From Leptospira semungkisensis (GTDB lineage: Bacteria > Spirochaetota > Leptospiria > Leptospirales > Leptospiraceae): a stretch of 64,000 nucleotides of DNA. Positions 44,406 to 54,078 of this stretch are shown piece after piece; position 1 is the first letter of the stretch; each line of letters begins with the position of its first letter. The notes beneath the pieces are model-generated. The model did no database searches, was not told where the DNA came from, and worked only from the letters and a program-made list of their open reading frames with translations. Location: assembly GCF_004770055.1 (NCBI RefSeq), contig NZ_RQEP01000005.1, positions 186,001 to 250,000 of the forward strand, read 5' to 3'. The translations under genes and the position numbers were made by a program.

Positions 44406-45314
44406 TCATTTGCTTGGGATCTTGTCCAAGACTTCGGACCAATGAGCCTTTTCCTGATCCGAGATTTTTCCTCTGCGATCATACCTTACGTTATAAACTC
44501 CGTATTCGCCTCTAAAAAGTTTAGCCACCTGAGAATTGGGAGCTTGTTTAAGACAGGCAGAGTTTTCCCAAAAATAAGCGATCTTATTCTCCGATTCAAA
44601 GTCTTTGGACCAATTGAGATTGGGGCAATCCTTCTTCTTACCGGATTCTAAAAGTGCGTAAATTTGAGAAATGGATGAGGATCTTACCTTATACACATGA
44701 ATTGTGACCATCTCATTCCAATACAAAACGGATTCTTGCTTAGGAATGTATTGCAATAACGCCTGATCGTTCGTATTCACTTCGGAGGCAACCTTCCATT
44801 CCCTTCCATCCAAACGAATAATCTCTCCTTCTGCTTCCAGTGAGAATTCCTTTCTTAATTTTTTCTTTTCAGATTCATGAATTAGCACTTCGGTCTGGAG
44901 ATGGGTCGGAAGTCCATTATCATTTTTTAATGTAATAAGGATCCATTTTCTACTCGTCCCTATCTTACGGATCCAATCTAAAGACTGTCCGGAGGAAGGG
45001 ATCTTTTCTTTGAGAGTGATTGCTCCTAGAGAAAGAGGCTTCTCCTTCTTCCATAAAAATTGTTCGGAAGAATCCTCCGCAATTTCATATACCTCCAAAC
45101 TTTCTAGAGAAGGATTCTTAATCGTACCCTTTAAGCTCATCTTGAGCTGCTTGTTTTCAGATAGAAATGAAACGTCTTCTATCTTGAACCAATCGTTTTC
45201 CGTTTTCTTCTTTCGGGTCATATCCGGAAAACAGTCGAGACCAAAGATTACAAAAATAACAAGAACGCAGAGATTCCAATTTCTGATAAAAATAGAAGAG
45301 GCGAATTGTTTCAA
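44406..45314 (-). CDS. putative lipoprotein of unknown function
   Basis: 302 residues. Hydrophobic start with lipobox-like VIFGLDC (Cys28) and a positively charged N-terminus. The mature part is mixed alpha/beta with repeated Lys/Glu; FRGEYGVYNVRYDRRGKISDQ near the C-terminus is distinctive. No family recognised. Upstream of the DUF4253 lipoprotein gene on the same strand. Preceded by 218 bases without another gene. Confidence 0.65.
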   Translation of the reverse strand: MKQFASSIFIRNWNLCVLVIFVIFGLDCFPDMTRKKKTENDWFKIEDVSFLSENKQLKMSLKGTIKNPSLESLEVYEIAEDSSEQFLWKKEKPLSLGAITLKEKIPSSGQSLDWIRKIGTSRKWILITLKNDNGLPTHLQTEVLIHESEKKKLRKEFSLEAEGEIIRLDGREWKVASEVNTNDQALLQYIPKQESVLYWNEMVTIHVYKVRSSSISQIYALLESGKKKDCPNLNWSKDFESENKIAYFWENSACLKQAPNSQVAKLFRGEYGVYNVRYDRRGKISDQEKAHWSEVLDKIPSK

Positions 45315-45532
45315 AGAAGGATCCTTAAGAGAATGAAAACCGACCGAGTCTGGTCAAAATATTGAGATCAAGCAATCGTTTTACCGAACGAGCCAAAGGC
45401 AAAAAACAAATCTTCGCTTTTCTTTTTCGCCTAAACATCGTATTTTGTTCGAATTCGAAATTTACTGTTAGAATTCGGCTGGAATTCACTTCTAATATAG
45501 AGTAGTACTATAGTTTTTTCCAGGTTATTTCA

Positions 45533-46432
45533 ATGCTTCTCCAAAAACCTAAGTTTTCACTTTCACAATTGCTTTCTGCGATCCCGATCTTAGTCCTCAT
45601 TCTTTCCGTTTCCATGATCGGGCTACTCGCCGAACCTAAGAAAGGTGTTCACGAAGACGTCTTCGAATATAAAGTAAAGAAGAACGATACTCTGTCCAAG
45701 ATCGCGAAAGAATTCCTACAAGATCCAAGAAACTGGAAAGAATTACTAAAATATAATGAAATCCCGAACCCCTCCTTGATCCGCGAAGGTACGACTCTAT
45801 TCATTCCTGGATTTTTGAGAAAGGACACCATATCCGCAACCGGAGAAAGAATTGAACCGAATTCAGGGCCGGCCGCAGTCGCAGACTTTCAAAAAGGGCA
45901 AGTGCAATATTCCAGGGATTTTGCTCCTAGCGGACTTCCTGCATCCTGGACAAAACTCTCCAAAGATCAGATCTTAAACACAGAAGATTGGGTGCAAACA
46001 GGACCGAACTCTTCTTCTAAACTTCTATTCACGAAGAATGGAACAGTTGTGGAATTAAGAGAGAAGACATTGACCCGTATCATGAAGACTAATGCGGACT
46101 CGATGGCGAATTTCAAGATGAATAAGGACGGAAGCATTCTCGAACTGAAATCAGGTTATCTTGAAGCCAAGGTCCCTCCTAAAAAAGCAGGCGACGAGAT
46201 CCGCAAGTTTACTGTGGTTACTCCCACTGCAGTTGTGGGAGTTCGAGGAACAGAACTATATGTGAATATGGTGGACTCCGATACTACTGCTGTAGGATGC
46301 TATAAGGGAGAATTAGAAGTCTCCGCAGAAGGAAAGACAGTCGCAGTTCCTGCGGGCTTTGGAACGAATGTAGTCAGAGGCCAAGCACCTTCCAAACCTG
46401 AAAAACTTCCCGAAAAGGTGGAGTTAGAGTGA
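45533..46432 (+). CDS. LysM-FecR domain envelope protein
   Basis: 299 residues. Signal anchor (LLSAIPILVLILSVSMIGLL), then LysM (YKVKKNDTLSKIAKEFLQDP ... IREGTTLFIPG, about 45-95) that binds peptidoglycan. A FecR-like beta domain follows (VVTPTAVVGVRGTELYV, CYKGELEVSAEGKTVAVPAG), with the FecR GVRGT motif. The stop overlaps the GTG of the next gene (GTGA). Together they look like an envelope-anchored scaffold pair; role unknown. Confidence 0.88.
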   Translation: MLLQKPKFSLSQLLSAIPILVLILSVSMIGLLAEPKKGVHEDVFEYKVKKNDTLSKIAKEFLQDPRNWKELLKYNEIPNPSLIREGTTLFIPGFLRKDTISATGERIEPNSGPAAVADFQKGQVQYSRDFAPSGLPASWTKLSKDQILNTEDWVQTGPNSSSKLLFTKNGTVVELREKTLTRIMKTNADSMANFKMNKDGSILELKSGYLEAKVPPKKAGDEIRKFTVVTPTAVVGVRGTELYVNMVDSDTTAVGCYKGELEVSAEGKTVAVPAGFGTNVVRGQAPSKPEKLPEKVELE

Positions 46433-47670
46433 TAAAGAACTCCAAGTATATTAGAAAATTCTTATTTTTAATTTCTTTTCTATTTCTCCTTCTTTTTGTG
46501 GGAGGAGTTTATTCTCAACAGCAAAGGGTGAGCTTACGCTGGAAGGCCAGCGTAGGTGCTGTAGAATATATTATCGAACTCTCTGAAGAAAGAGATTTCG
46601 CAAGCGTTCATCATTCTTATAAAACCAAAAATATTCGTTACGAATTTCATTCTCAGGATTCCAAATACTTTGTTAGAGTGGTCGGACTCAATGCAGAAGC
46701 AGTGAGAGGAGTCTCTTCTCCTATTATTTCTCTGGCCGAAAAGTTTGCTGCAGCGCCGAAAGTCCAAGTAGAAAGACCTTCAAGCGTAGTCGCTGCCTCA
46801 GAAGAATTGAGGATCTCTTTAGGTGATCCTACAAAAACCTCTGCCGCAAGCTCCAGCTCTTCTTCTCCTGGAGCTCCTACAAAACAAGTGCCGGTGACCA
46901 CATATTATAGGGTCAACGGAGGAGAATGGCAGAAATACGACGGCTCTATTTCTTTGATCAATGAAGGATGGAACGAAGTTGAGTTCTACTCCGAAGATAT
47001 TTTAGGAAATAAGGAAACTCCTAAAAAGACAAAATATCTGAAAGATACGACTGCGCCTTTGGTACGTTTGATAGGACAGAAGAAGGGACCTTCCGGTCTA
47101 CATGAGATCAAATCCGGAACAGAGCTCACTCTTCAAGTCACTGAAGAAGGTTCCGGCATGGAATTTATTTCCATTTCCTTATTCTCCAGAGATGGAAGCG
47201 GTTCTGAAGAAAGTGTTTCTCGATCGGGAGAAGAAGCCAAGAAGCCGATCACAATTTCATCTGTAGGTATAGATGGACTTTCTATTTTGCGTTGGGAAGC
47301 GAGTGACAAGGCAGGGAATACAATCCAATCCGAACTTCCTTTGCTATTAGATGCAAGACCTCCCACATGTGTTTTTGCTCCTACGGAAGGAAAGCTAAGA
47401 GAAGACGGGATCTATTATTTAAAAGAAAACGGACTCATCTCCATTCGCTGCGAAGATCCCGCAACAGGTTCCGGTATGGCAAAACTGGAATACAAGATTG
47501 GGAATGGCCAAACCATTCCGTATCAAAACCCGATCAGCTTTCCTGTCGGTCCGAATACTCTAACCGTCTATGCTTCCGATTTGGTTGGAAATAAATCCGA
47601 GTTTCGGATCAAAGTAAATGCTCTTCGTCCAGATTGGAAGAAGACAGGATCGGAACTCCAAGAGAAGTAA
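46429..47670 (+). CDS. OmpL47-type repeat protein
   Basis: 413 residues. It starts at GTG 46429, overlapping the LysM-FecR stop. Signal peptide (FLISFLFLLLFVGGVYSQQ). A fibronectin-like N-terminal domain (SLRWKASVGAVEYIIELSEE), a Ser/Ala linker (SAASSSSSSPGAP), then three OmpL47-type Ig-like repeats: TYYRVNGGEWQKYDGSISL, a divergent middle copy, and LEYKIGNGQTIPYQNPISF. Each ends near a DxxGNxE motif. Convergent with a second OmpL47-type gene at 47813, likely an inverted duplication. Surface exposure is inferred. Confidence 0.82.
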   Translation: MIKNSKYIRKFLFLISFLFLLLFVGGVYSQQQRVSLRWKASVGAVEYIIELSEERDFASVHHSYKTKNIRYEFHSQDSKYFVRVVGLNAEAVRGVSSPIISLAEKFAAAPKVQVERPSSVVAASEELRISLGDPTKTSAASSSSSSPGAPTKQVPVTTYYRVNGGEWQKYDGSISLINEGWNEVEFYSEDILGNKETPKKTKYLKDTTAPLVRLIGQKKGPSGLHEIKSGTELTLQVTEEGSGMEFISISLFSRDGSGSEESVSRSGEEAKKPITISSVGIDGLSILRWEASDKAGNTIQSELPLLLDARPPTCVFAPTEGKLREDGIYYLKENGLISIRCEDPATGSGMAKLEYKIGNGQTIPYQNPISFPVGPNTLTVYASDLVGNKSEFRIKVNALRPDWKKTGSELQEK

Positions 47671-47772
47671 ACTTCCTTGTTCTTGTTGCCAGCGAGAAGA
47701 AAGATAATGCTGAATATCTCGCAGAGTCTTCTCGTAAAATAAAGAAGGCCGACCTCTATTAAGAAAAGAAAA

Positions 47773-47803
47773 TCAGGATCCGCCGGTTAAAGACGGATCC
47801 TGA
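47773..47803 (-). terminator. intrinsic terminator for the minus-strand OmpL47-type gene
   Basis: TCAGGATCCG and CGGATCCTGA are perfect 10-base arms around an 11-base loop. Read on the minus strand, TTTTCTTTTCTT follows directly. Confidence 0.8.
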
Positions 47804-47812
47804 ATGGAAAGA

Positions 47813-48868
47813 TTAGTTTTCTGAATTAGTTGGAGCAGTTGTTGAAGGTGGAGTTGAAGAAGCAGGCTTAGCAGCAGGTGCCGGCTTATTATCCACTTTT
47901 TGGATCTTAGTTTCAGGAGGAGTGGTATCTACGATAAATGCGATCCTTTTTACATCGCTTTCATTTCCTACCGAATCTACTGACTTAGCTTCTATCGTAT
48001 GATTTCCTTGAGCCTCTACAGAAACTGGCTCGGCATAAGCCTTCCATTCTCCTGAATCTACTTTATAAAAGATCTGTTTGATACCGGAAAGAGTATCAGA
48101 AGCCTTAATGGTGAAAGAGTTTCCGTGCTTAACATAAATCTTATCTTTCACAGTTACTAAAGCGGAACCAAAGAGCTCTACCAGCGGTTTTTCTTGGTCC
48201 ACAGTCACTGCTAATACGGAGTCTGTAGAAATATTTCCTGATTTATCCACTGCAGAAAACTTGATGGTGTTTACTCCGGCTCTGTCGAGTTGAATAGGTC
48301 TACCATCGTAAACTCTAGGCTCGGAACCGTTTAAAGAAATCTTAATGTCTTGCACTCCTGCCAAATTATCCTGAGCAGTAATCGTATACGTAACTGTCCT
48401 GGTCGCATAGTTCGTATTCTCATGAACGATCAGAGCAGAACTAGGCGCGATCTTTGTGGAAGGTGGAGTGTTGTCCACGAGAACATTCAGATGTTTCTCA
48501 GGTTCCTTATTCCCCGCTTTATCCACGGCACGATATGTGATCTTGGTAAGACCTTCTTTTACTAAAGTGATTGCAGAAACATACTTAGTATAATCGCCTG
48601 AACCGACCTTATATTCGATATAATCTACTGTAGAACCTTCGTCCCTAGAATTAAAATCAAAGGAAGATTGAGAGTTGATATACATATCCGGTTTTTCAGA
48701 AGAAGACTCGCGTTCAGTGCGATCCGCCGAAGAGGAAGGTTGAGTTCTTGCAGTCTCAGCCTTGGGAGCAACGCTTTTTGGCGGATTAGAACCTGGTGAA
48801 GTTTGAGCGAAGATTGCACTGGAAACTAGCAAGCACGCTAGAGAGACCCATAAGGGATTTCGATTCAT
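47813..48868 (-). CDS. OmpL47-like repeat protein
   Basis: 351 residues from ATG 48868 (GGAG upstream; a TTG four codons earlier is in frame). Signal peptide ending SSAIFAQ. A Ser/Pro-rich stretch, then three repeats of about 90 residues, each with a YKVGSGDYTKY-like strand, an AVDKAGN motif (AVDKAGNKEPE, AVDKSGNIST, SVDSVGNESD) and a DNTPP/DTTPP turn, ending in a Pro/Ala/Thr tail. This is the Leptospira OmpL47-type architecture. OmpL47 itself is a reported outer-membrane protein. Confidence 0.85.
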   Translation of the reverse strand: MNRNPLWVSLACLLVSSAIFAQTSPGSNPPKSVAPKAETARTQPSSSADRTERESSSEKPDMYINSQSSFDFNSRDEGSTVDYIEYKVGSGDYTKYVSAITLVKEGLTKITYRAVDKAGNKEPEKHLNVLVDNTPPSTKIAPSSALIVHENTNYATRTVTYTITAQDNLAGVQDIKISLNGSEPRVYDGRPIQLDRAGVNTIKFSAVDKSGNISTDSVLAVTVDQEKPLVELFGSALVTVKDKIYVKHGNSFTIKASDTLSGIKQIFYKVDSGEWKAYAEPVSVEAQGNHTIEAKSVDSVGNESDVKRIAFIVDTTPPETKIQKVDNKPAPAAKPASSTPPSTTAPTNSEN

Positions 48869-48934
48869 TCTCTTCTCCAATTAGAAGCTTTAGTGTTACC
48901 AGTGTTTGACGAAGAAAATGTTTCGATTCCAGGC

Positions 48935-49423
48935 TCAATTTTTGGAATTTCGCCTCGAAAAAGACCCTGATTTCCAGATCCGATATGCCGGGAAATACGA
49001 GCAGATCACCGGTAAAAGCATCAGGATCGCATACGTTCTGGAAAAGAAAGTCGCAGGAATTGCCTCAATGGGGGAATGAGCGGAATCATAAAGAGTCAGG
49101 TCAGAATGAACGATCGCGCATAAATGTAATTTCTGAATGGTGGAATACACGAAGTAGATGGGAACGTATGCCACATAAAAATAGAAAGAGATCAAAAACG
49201 GTAAAAATGCGAATACCAAAGAAACCAAACCGGTAGGAACGGATCCGTACGAAGTAAGAAAAAAGGAGAAGATGCCGGCAGCAAACGCAACCTGAGTAAA
49301 CAGAACGAAGATGGACTCATCTCCTTGGAAACAGGTTCCAGCCTCAGCCACTAAAATGCAAAATGGAATGAGTAAAAAAGAGAAGGTTCCGAGCCAGAAT
49401 AAGATTCTTCTAAGTATATTCAT
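48935..49423 (-). CDS. small membrane protein of unknown function
   Basis: 162 residues, four hydrophobic segments (about 7-27, 40-60, 65-90, 130-147), short loops and a basic C-terminus (SFSRRNSKN). No motif recognised. It stands between the OmpL47-type gene and a DUF488 gene on the same strand but with gaps of 50-66 bases, so co-transcription is unclear. Confidence 0.65.
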   Translation of the reverse strand: MNILRRILFWLGTFSFLLIPFCILVAEAGTCFQGDESIFVLFTQVAFAAGIFSFFLTSYGSVPTGLVSLVFAFLPFLISFYFYVAYVPIYFVYSTIQKLHLCAIVHSDLTLYDSAHSPIEAIPATFFSRTYAILMLLPVICSYFPAYRIWKSGSFSRRNSKN

Positions 49424-49473
49424 GTTCTGTCTTTTTCATTAAGCTGAGAAGTACAGAAGGAGTCAAACGGAAA

Positions 49474-49824
49474 CTAGCCGGAAAGAAATTCCTTTAACGC
49501 GACCGCATTATTGTAGTCGGTATTTTTAGCAGAATATAAAAACGTGATCACCGATTGATCTAAAGAGGCTTTTAATTTTGCGACTCCTTCCGGATTGGAT
49601 TTCAATTCCTTAAAGTATCGATTCTTAAATTCTTGCCAATGCTCCGGATCATGACCGTACCATTTTCTGAGTTCGTTACTCGGAGAAATCTCCTTCAACC
49701 AAAGATCGATCTTTACTGCTTCTTTGCTGATTCCTCTCGGCCAGAGTCGATCCACCAGGATCCTTTTTCCATCTTTCGGACTCGGATCCTCATATACTCT
49801 TTTGATCTGTATCTTCAATTTCAA
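49474..49824 (-). CDS. DUF488 protein
   Basis: 116 residues. [15 protein letters not shown] near residue 22 and [18 protein letters not shown] in the middle are the DUF488 hallmarks; [21 protein letters not shown] is the closing strand-helix. Function unknown. It starts at TTG 49824, three bases after the stop of the nitroreductase-like gene, so it is probably coupled to it. Confidence 0.82.
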   Translation of the reverse strand: MKLKIQIKRVYEDPSPKDGKRILVDRLWPRGISKEAVKIDLWLKEISPSNELRKWYGHDPEHWQEFKNRYFKELKSNPEGVAKLKASLDQSVITFLYSAKNTDYNNAVALKEFLSG

Positions 49825-49827
49825 TCT

Positions 49828-51003
49828 TTAACGCAGAATAAAGTCTTGTACATCCCGTCTGGGACTGAAGAAACGATAGTCACTTCTACCCAAGCGAACC
49901 AACATCTGGATCTTTTCTCCCGGCTTTAAAGAAGATTCAAATTGGGTTCTCAACTCTTTCATCTCCGGAAATTCTTGAAGAATCTGACTCAAAGGATGTA
50001 GCGCAAATCCGTTTTTGGTGACGGAGAGATGCAATCTTGCATAGTCCCTTCCCGCTTGCACCCAATCCAAGGGTTCGTTCTTGCTAGTCTTGATAAAAGC
50101 AAATCCTTTGGAGCTTTCTACTTGAGAAGCGAATATATCCATGCCACCTTTCTTGTTATCATCCGAGTGCCAGATCTCTTTTCCGGGAGTTAAAAAGAAA
50201 TTTCTTGCGACAAAATTTCTCAAGCCGGATACACCGAAGCCTCTCATTGAGATCCCATCTTTGAACTTTTCCATCTCGGAATCGTTGTATCTAAACCAGA
50301 TCCTGGATTCCTCATACTTCGGATAGGTATACGTTTCTACGTTCATTGCAGAGACTACTTGCTTTCTCAATGTCTCCGATTGAGACTTAGGAATAAAACC
50401 AAGTTCGGAGTAACGAATGTTTGCGTCTTTACGAATTGCGGAGAAGTCTTGCTCGGTTAGATCTTCTCCTTCGTAAATGGATCTCTTGGTCGCCCTCTCT
50501 GAAATGAATAAAGAGATCGGTTCTACAAGAATCGCATCTTGTTTTTTTAATATGATTTTTGCGATCGGCTTCTTTCCCACATCCTTAGTAGTGTATTTTC
50601 CTTCAGGAAAAAGAGAGATCTCAGCCTTGTAACCAAAACGAGAAGCTCCTAGGCTTAGTACTTCTAAAAAGGTTCCCTGACCTATATGCACTTGCCTAAA
50701 CGGAGGATCTGTTTCTTTAAGTAAGCGCGTATCGTCCACATACAAAAGAGCAGAGTCTTCACTTAGGATCTTAAATTTCCAAGGCTGGATATTGTGGGGA
50801 TTAGGGGCAGAAATTCCTATGCGGATGGCTTTTAGGATCGGGCTCTCCGATCCGGAAAGAAAGGTCGGATCGAGAGGATCTTTTCTTTCGTAGTATTTTC
50901 TAGTTTCAACACTGGAGCAATATTGTAAAAACTGAGGAACCGTCAAAACTGCGCCGGAGGCAAGGCCTAGTTTGAGGAATTTTTTCCGAGTCATGAAATT
51001 CAT
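49828..51003 (-). CDS. nitroreductase-fold protein with export signal
   Basis: 391 residues from ATG 51003. N-terminus MTRKKFLKLGLASGAVLTVP resembles a Tat signal, but with RK instead of RR. The enzyme part starts AIRIGISAPNPHNIQPWKFKI, the FMN-binding motif of nitroreductases (Acg-like, two-domain size). It is larger than typical nitroreductases (about 220), matching the internal-duplicated group. The reaction is unknown. Another ATG (50994) is possible. The DUF488 gene follows in the same operon. Confidence 0.78.
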   Translation of the reverse strand: MNFMTRKKFLKLGLASGAVLTVPQFLQYCSSVETRKYYERKDPLDPTFLSGSESPILKAIRIGISAPNPHNIQPWKFKILSEDSALLYVDDTRLLKETDPPFRQVHIGQGTFLEVLSLGASRFGYKAEISLFPEGKYTTKDVGKKPIAKIILKKQDAILVEPISLFISERATKRSIYEGEDLTEQDFSAIRKDANIRYSELGFIPKSQSETLRKQVVSAMNVETYTYPKYEESRIWFRYNDSEMEKFKDGISMRGFGVSGLRNFVARNFFLTPGKEIWHSDDNKKGGMDIFASQVESSKGFAFIKTSKNEPLDWVQAGRDYARLHLSVTKNGFALHPLSQILQEFPEMKELRTQFESSLKPGEKIQMLVRLGRSDYRFFSPRRDVQDFILR

Positions 51004-51064
51004 GAGCCAGAAAACTAAAGGCCTTTCTCTTTCAGTCAATCCAATTCGAAGGAAATATCTTGTT

Positions 51065-51526
51065 CTACTCCCAATAATTCGTCATCAACTCGCTAGACCA
51101 ATCCGGTTGAGACACCGAGGACATAGGAAGGAATTCTCTCATCACAGGTTTGATATCTACTACAGGAGTTCCATCGATAGCATCCAGATATTTTACGAGA
51201 AGATTTCTTCCATCCCTTCTCAACAATTCCACGATGGTAGCGCCAAGATGATTCGGTCGGTTCTTCTTTCTTTGAGAAAAGATCCCAACCTTAGGCCATT
51301 TCTTATTCTCTCTAGGATGCTCACTTCCTAAGACCACAGGCTTATCTAAGGCTTTATGAAAAATATATATGATCTCCAAATGAGAAAATGCCTCGATCCC
51401 ATCCAATGCTTCGGCGGGAAGATCATCTTCTAAACGAATCTCGGATACGATCTCAGCCCAATAATCGTCTTCCGTTTCCTTGCGTGAGTTCACGATCATG
51501 GCGACCGGTCGAATCGTATAATCCAT
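51065..51526 (-). CDS. TrmO/TsaA-type tRNA methyltransferase
   Basis: 153 residues from ATG 51526, preceded by AGAGG; the frame is open upstream but the family starts at MDYTIRPVAMIVNSR. Conserved blocks: GIEAFSHLEIIYIFHKA, HPRENKKWPKVGIFSQRKKNRPNHLGATIVELL and YLDAIDGTPVVDIKP. This is the VirR/TrmO (UPF0066) beta-barrel, whose E. coli member N6-methylates t6A37 of tRNA with SAM. Confidence 0.88.
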   Translation of the reverse strand: MDYTIRPVAMIVNSRKETEDDYWAEIVSEIRLEDDLPAEALDGIEAFSHLEIIYIFHKALDKPVVLGSEHPRENKKWPKVGIFSQRKKNRPNHLGATIVELLRRDGRNLLVKYLDAIDGTPVVDIKPVMREFLPMSSVSQPDWSSELMTNYWE

Positions 51527-51643
51527 ATAGCCTCTGTTTTCTGCTATTTGGGCCTTGAGACGAGTAAATCGGCAAGAAATTAACAAGCATTGCTACCCTT
51601 TCCACTTCGGATAACAACGCTTGTTTTTGGGATGCGAGAAGAG

Positions 51644-52357
51644 TTATTTGTTCTCGTCGCCAGGTTTTGCGATTAGGAAGTTTTTGAGGTAATTCACATT
51701 CTCTTCGTCGAACTGAAACGTAAGAGGCTGCGCTCCACTATATAACCTAACGGTAAATTGATTCGTGCTAAGGATTGCTTGTTCGTCTTCTTTCTTTAAA
51801 AGGAACGTACCAGTAAGTTCCTTATGAGTATGAGAAGAAGTTTGGGTCTTTGTTTGGGAAGAATGACTGCTATTCGAATTCGTTTTTGTATAATCCACAA
51901 ATGCGCTTTTGTGACCGCTTGCATTATTCGAATTATTAGAAGAGAATCCTGGACTAGTAGTATTGGTGGTTGTCGTAGTGGTAGAGAAATTAGTTACCAA
52001 CTGACTAGCTACATTTGCTACGATCAAAGGATTCGTCTTGTCGCCGATCTTTATAAAACCAGTCTTTTCAACTGCACTGTCGTCCTTGCCTACATGAATA
52101 TTAAATCTAATGACGGTAGGAACCGACTTATTATCCGCACCGATCTCTCTAGAAAGATCAAATAAGCCATAATAGTGAGCCCAAGAGGACTCTCCGAAAG
52201 GACCATTCACGCCTTCTGTAGTCTGCTGTTGTAATTTCATCGAAACAATATGAGAATTCTTGAAATCGTCTCGGACAATATTAACCTTACCGAAACTTAC
52301 ACAGTTGACAGCAAATAACGCTACTAATAGAAAACTTAGGATTGTTTTTAACAATTT
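51644..52357 (-). CDS. Ser/Thr/Asn-rich putative lipoprotein
   Basis: 237 residues. TTG 52357 is preferred because GGAG stands seven bases before it and it gives a clean signal peptide ending VALFAVNC; 18 codons more are open upstream. Beta-rich N-terminal domain, then a low-complexity linker (STTTTTTNTTSPGFSSNNSN and HSSQTKTQTSSHTHK) of about 70 residues, then a short C-terminal domain (GTFLLKKEDEQAILST). No family recognised. Envelope location likely. Confidence 0.7.
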   Translation of the reverse strand, partial: KLLKTILSFLLVALFAVNCVSFGKVNIVRDDFKNSHIVSMKLQQQTTEGVNGPFGESSWAHYYGLFDLSREIGADNKSVPTVIRFNIHVGKDDSAVEKTGFIKIGDKTNPLIVANVASQLVTNFSTTTTTTNTTSPGFSSNNSNNASGHKSAFVDYTKTNSNSSHSSQTKTQTSSHTHKELTGTFLLKKEDEQAILSTNQFTVRLYSGAQPLTFQFDEENVNYLKNFLIAKPGDENK

Positions 52358-52479
52358 TCCACTCCAATATTTATATTTAAGACACACAAATAAGCCTATC
52401 TTCTCCGTCAACGAAAACGGACATAGAAACCCACTGCTATTTCATTGACAACGAACCGGTACCAAGATCCTATTTATTT

Positions 52480-53445
52480 GTGGATCGAAATCGAATCGCC
52501 TTAGCCGTTACCTTTGTAGTAACCATTCTTTCATTGCTAGTAGGACTAATTAATCTGGCCTCTAGCACCTCTTCCTCCAAGCTCACCAAGGTAGACGGTG
52601 GCTCAGGATTCGGTACAGACCGACTGGGAGCCGCACTCATCAGGATCGAAGGAGAAATCCATTCAGGATCTTCTAGCTATGAGTCTGCGGGAGCGCAAAC
52701 CATCTTGGAACAGCTTCGAGCCGTCGAAGATGATTCAAATATGGTGGGCGTACTCATCGAGATCAACTCACCCGGTGGTTCGGTTGGAGCCTCTCAAGAA
52801 ATCTATAAAGAGATCATGTATCTCCGCAAAGAGAAGAACAAGAAGGTAGTGGTCTCCATGAAAGACATCGCCGCCTCCGGAGGATATTATATCGCTTCTG
52901 CAGCAGATAAGATCTACGCGTTAGGCGGAACATTAACCGGTTCCATAGGAGTGATAGCTATTGCTCCCAATATCAAGGGACTATTAGATCGATACGGAGT
53001 TAAGGTCCGCACTTTCAAAGAAGGAAAGTACAAAGATTCTCTTTCCTTATTCAGAGACAATACTGCTGAAGAAGACGCTATGATCCAGAAAATGCTCTCG
53101 GATACCTACGAAGAATTCGTAGAAGATGTAGCAAAAGGCAGAAATCAAACCGTTAAGTTCGTTGAGGCCTTAGCAGAAGGAAGAGTATATTCCGGCCAAG
53201 ATGCATTCCGAAACAAACTCGTAGACGATATCGGAGGAAGAAGAGAAGCCTTAGCAGAGCTCTCCAAACTTTGCAACTACGAGGGAACCCTTCCTCTGTA
53301 TGAAGAAGAAACAAATCCTTGGGACAAATTCTTTCAATTGTTGCAAGCAAAGTCTGGCGGGATATTCGGAGGAGAAAAGGCAATCCTCCAAGAACTAAAA
53401 AGATCTCCCGTACTCGTTTTGTATCCTCAGGCAATGGCTTGGTAA
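52480..53445 (+). CDS. sppA: signal peptide peptidase SppA (short form)
   Basis: 321 residues, GTG start. N-terminal membrane helix, then a ClpP-like serine protease domain: [18 protein letters not shown], the nucleophile in [12 protein letters not shown] (Ser133) and the general-base Lys in EGKYKDSLS (Lys183/185). This is the short SppA, one domain rather than the 618-residue E. coli double form. It degrades left-over signal peptides in the membrane. First gene of a run to surE and the TPR gene. Confidence 0.93.
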   Translation: MDRNRIALAVTFVVTILSLLVGLINLASSTSSSKLTKVDGGSGFGTDRLGAALIRIEGEIHSGSSSYESAGAQTILEQLRAVEDDSNMVGVLIEINSPGGSVGASQEIYKEIMYLRKEKNKKVVVSMKDIAASGGYYIASAADKIYALGGTLTGSIGVIAIAPNIKGLLDRYGVKVRTFKEGKYKDSLSLFRDNTAEEDAMIQKMLSDTYEEFVEDVAKGRNQTVKFVEALAEGRVYSGQDAFRNKLVDDIGGRREALAELSKLCNYEGTLPLYEEETNPWDKFFQLLQAKSGGIFGGEKAILQELKRSPVLVLYPQAMAW

Positions 53446-53451
53446 GAAGAA

Positions 53452-54054
53452 GTGCTGAAAGAATTATTTTTTAGATTCATCGACCTACTAGACGCCGTCT
53501 TATTCGAGCCGTTCCGTGCGGAGAACGTAATCTCTTCTTGGGGAACCAATCCGCTCCGATCTGTTTGGATTTTTATCCTATTCTTCTCCGCATTGAGCGC
53601 AGGAGCGGGTTATGTTTTTATTTCTCCTCCTTTTACGAATAGAAGTTTGGGGCAACTCATCACAGCAGCCGTAGCACATCTTTTGTTCTTTTTACTTTTA
53701 CCTTATGCGATCGCTTTTATCACGGACGGTTACGCGCAAAGTAAAGGAAGAAAAGGAAATGCAAATCTCTTCCTACACTTCGTACGCTTTTCTCTCTCCT
53801 TATTCATTACGACTGCAGCTTGGGGAATCTTACTCTCTCAATTCGGATGGAAAGGCGGATTCGGGATTGTTACTCTGTATACAATCCACTACGGATTCTT
53901 TATGGCAGTTATGGTGCGTGGGACTTCCTACATTTATGATCTTAAGTTTAGAGATTCACTCTTTATCAATTTAACCACATTCGTAATCACTTTCTTTCTT
54001 CCATTAAGCATGTATTTTGCTATTATTTCCTCATTCAGCCCGGCCTTTCAATAG
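53452..54054 (+). CDS. Yip1-like membrane protein
   Basis: 200 residues, GTG start. Five predicted membrane helices with FRAENVISSWGTNPLRSVWIF at the start and NLTTFVITFFLPLSMYFAII at the end. It resembles YIP1/DUF1282-type proteins, but similarity is by pattern only. Six bases after sppA and 24 before surE, so likely co-transcribed. Confidence 0.65.
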   Translation: MLKELFFRFIDLLDAVLFEPFRAENVISSWGTNPLRSVWIFILFFSALSAGAGYVFISPPFTNRSLGQLITAAVAHLLFFLLLPYAIAFITDGYAQSKGRKGNANLFLHFVRFSLSLFITTAAWGILLSQFGWKGGFGIVTLYTIHYGFFMAVMVRGTSYIYDLKFRDSLFINLTTFVITFFLPLSMYFAIISSFSPAFQ

Positions 54055-54078
54055 GAGAAATTATAAAAGAAATTTCGC

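Noticed and set aside
45448..45459. Palindrome TTCGAATTCGAA upstream of the LysM-FecR gene
   Set aside because: Short, of simple composition and likely by chance in AT-rich promoter DNA; no second copy found nearby.
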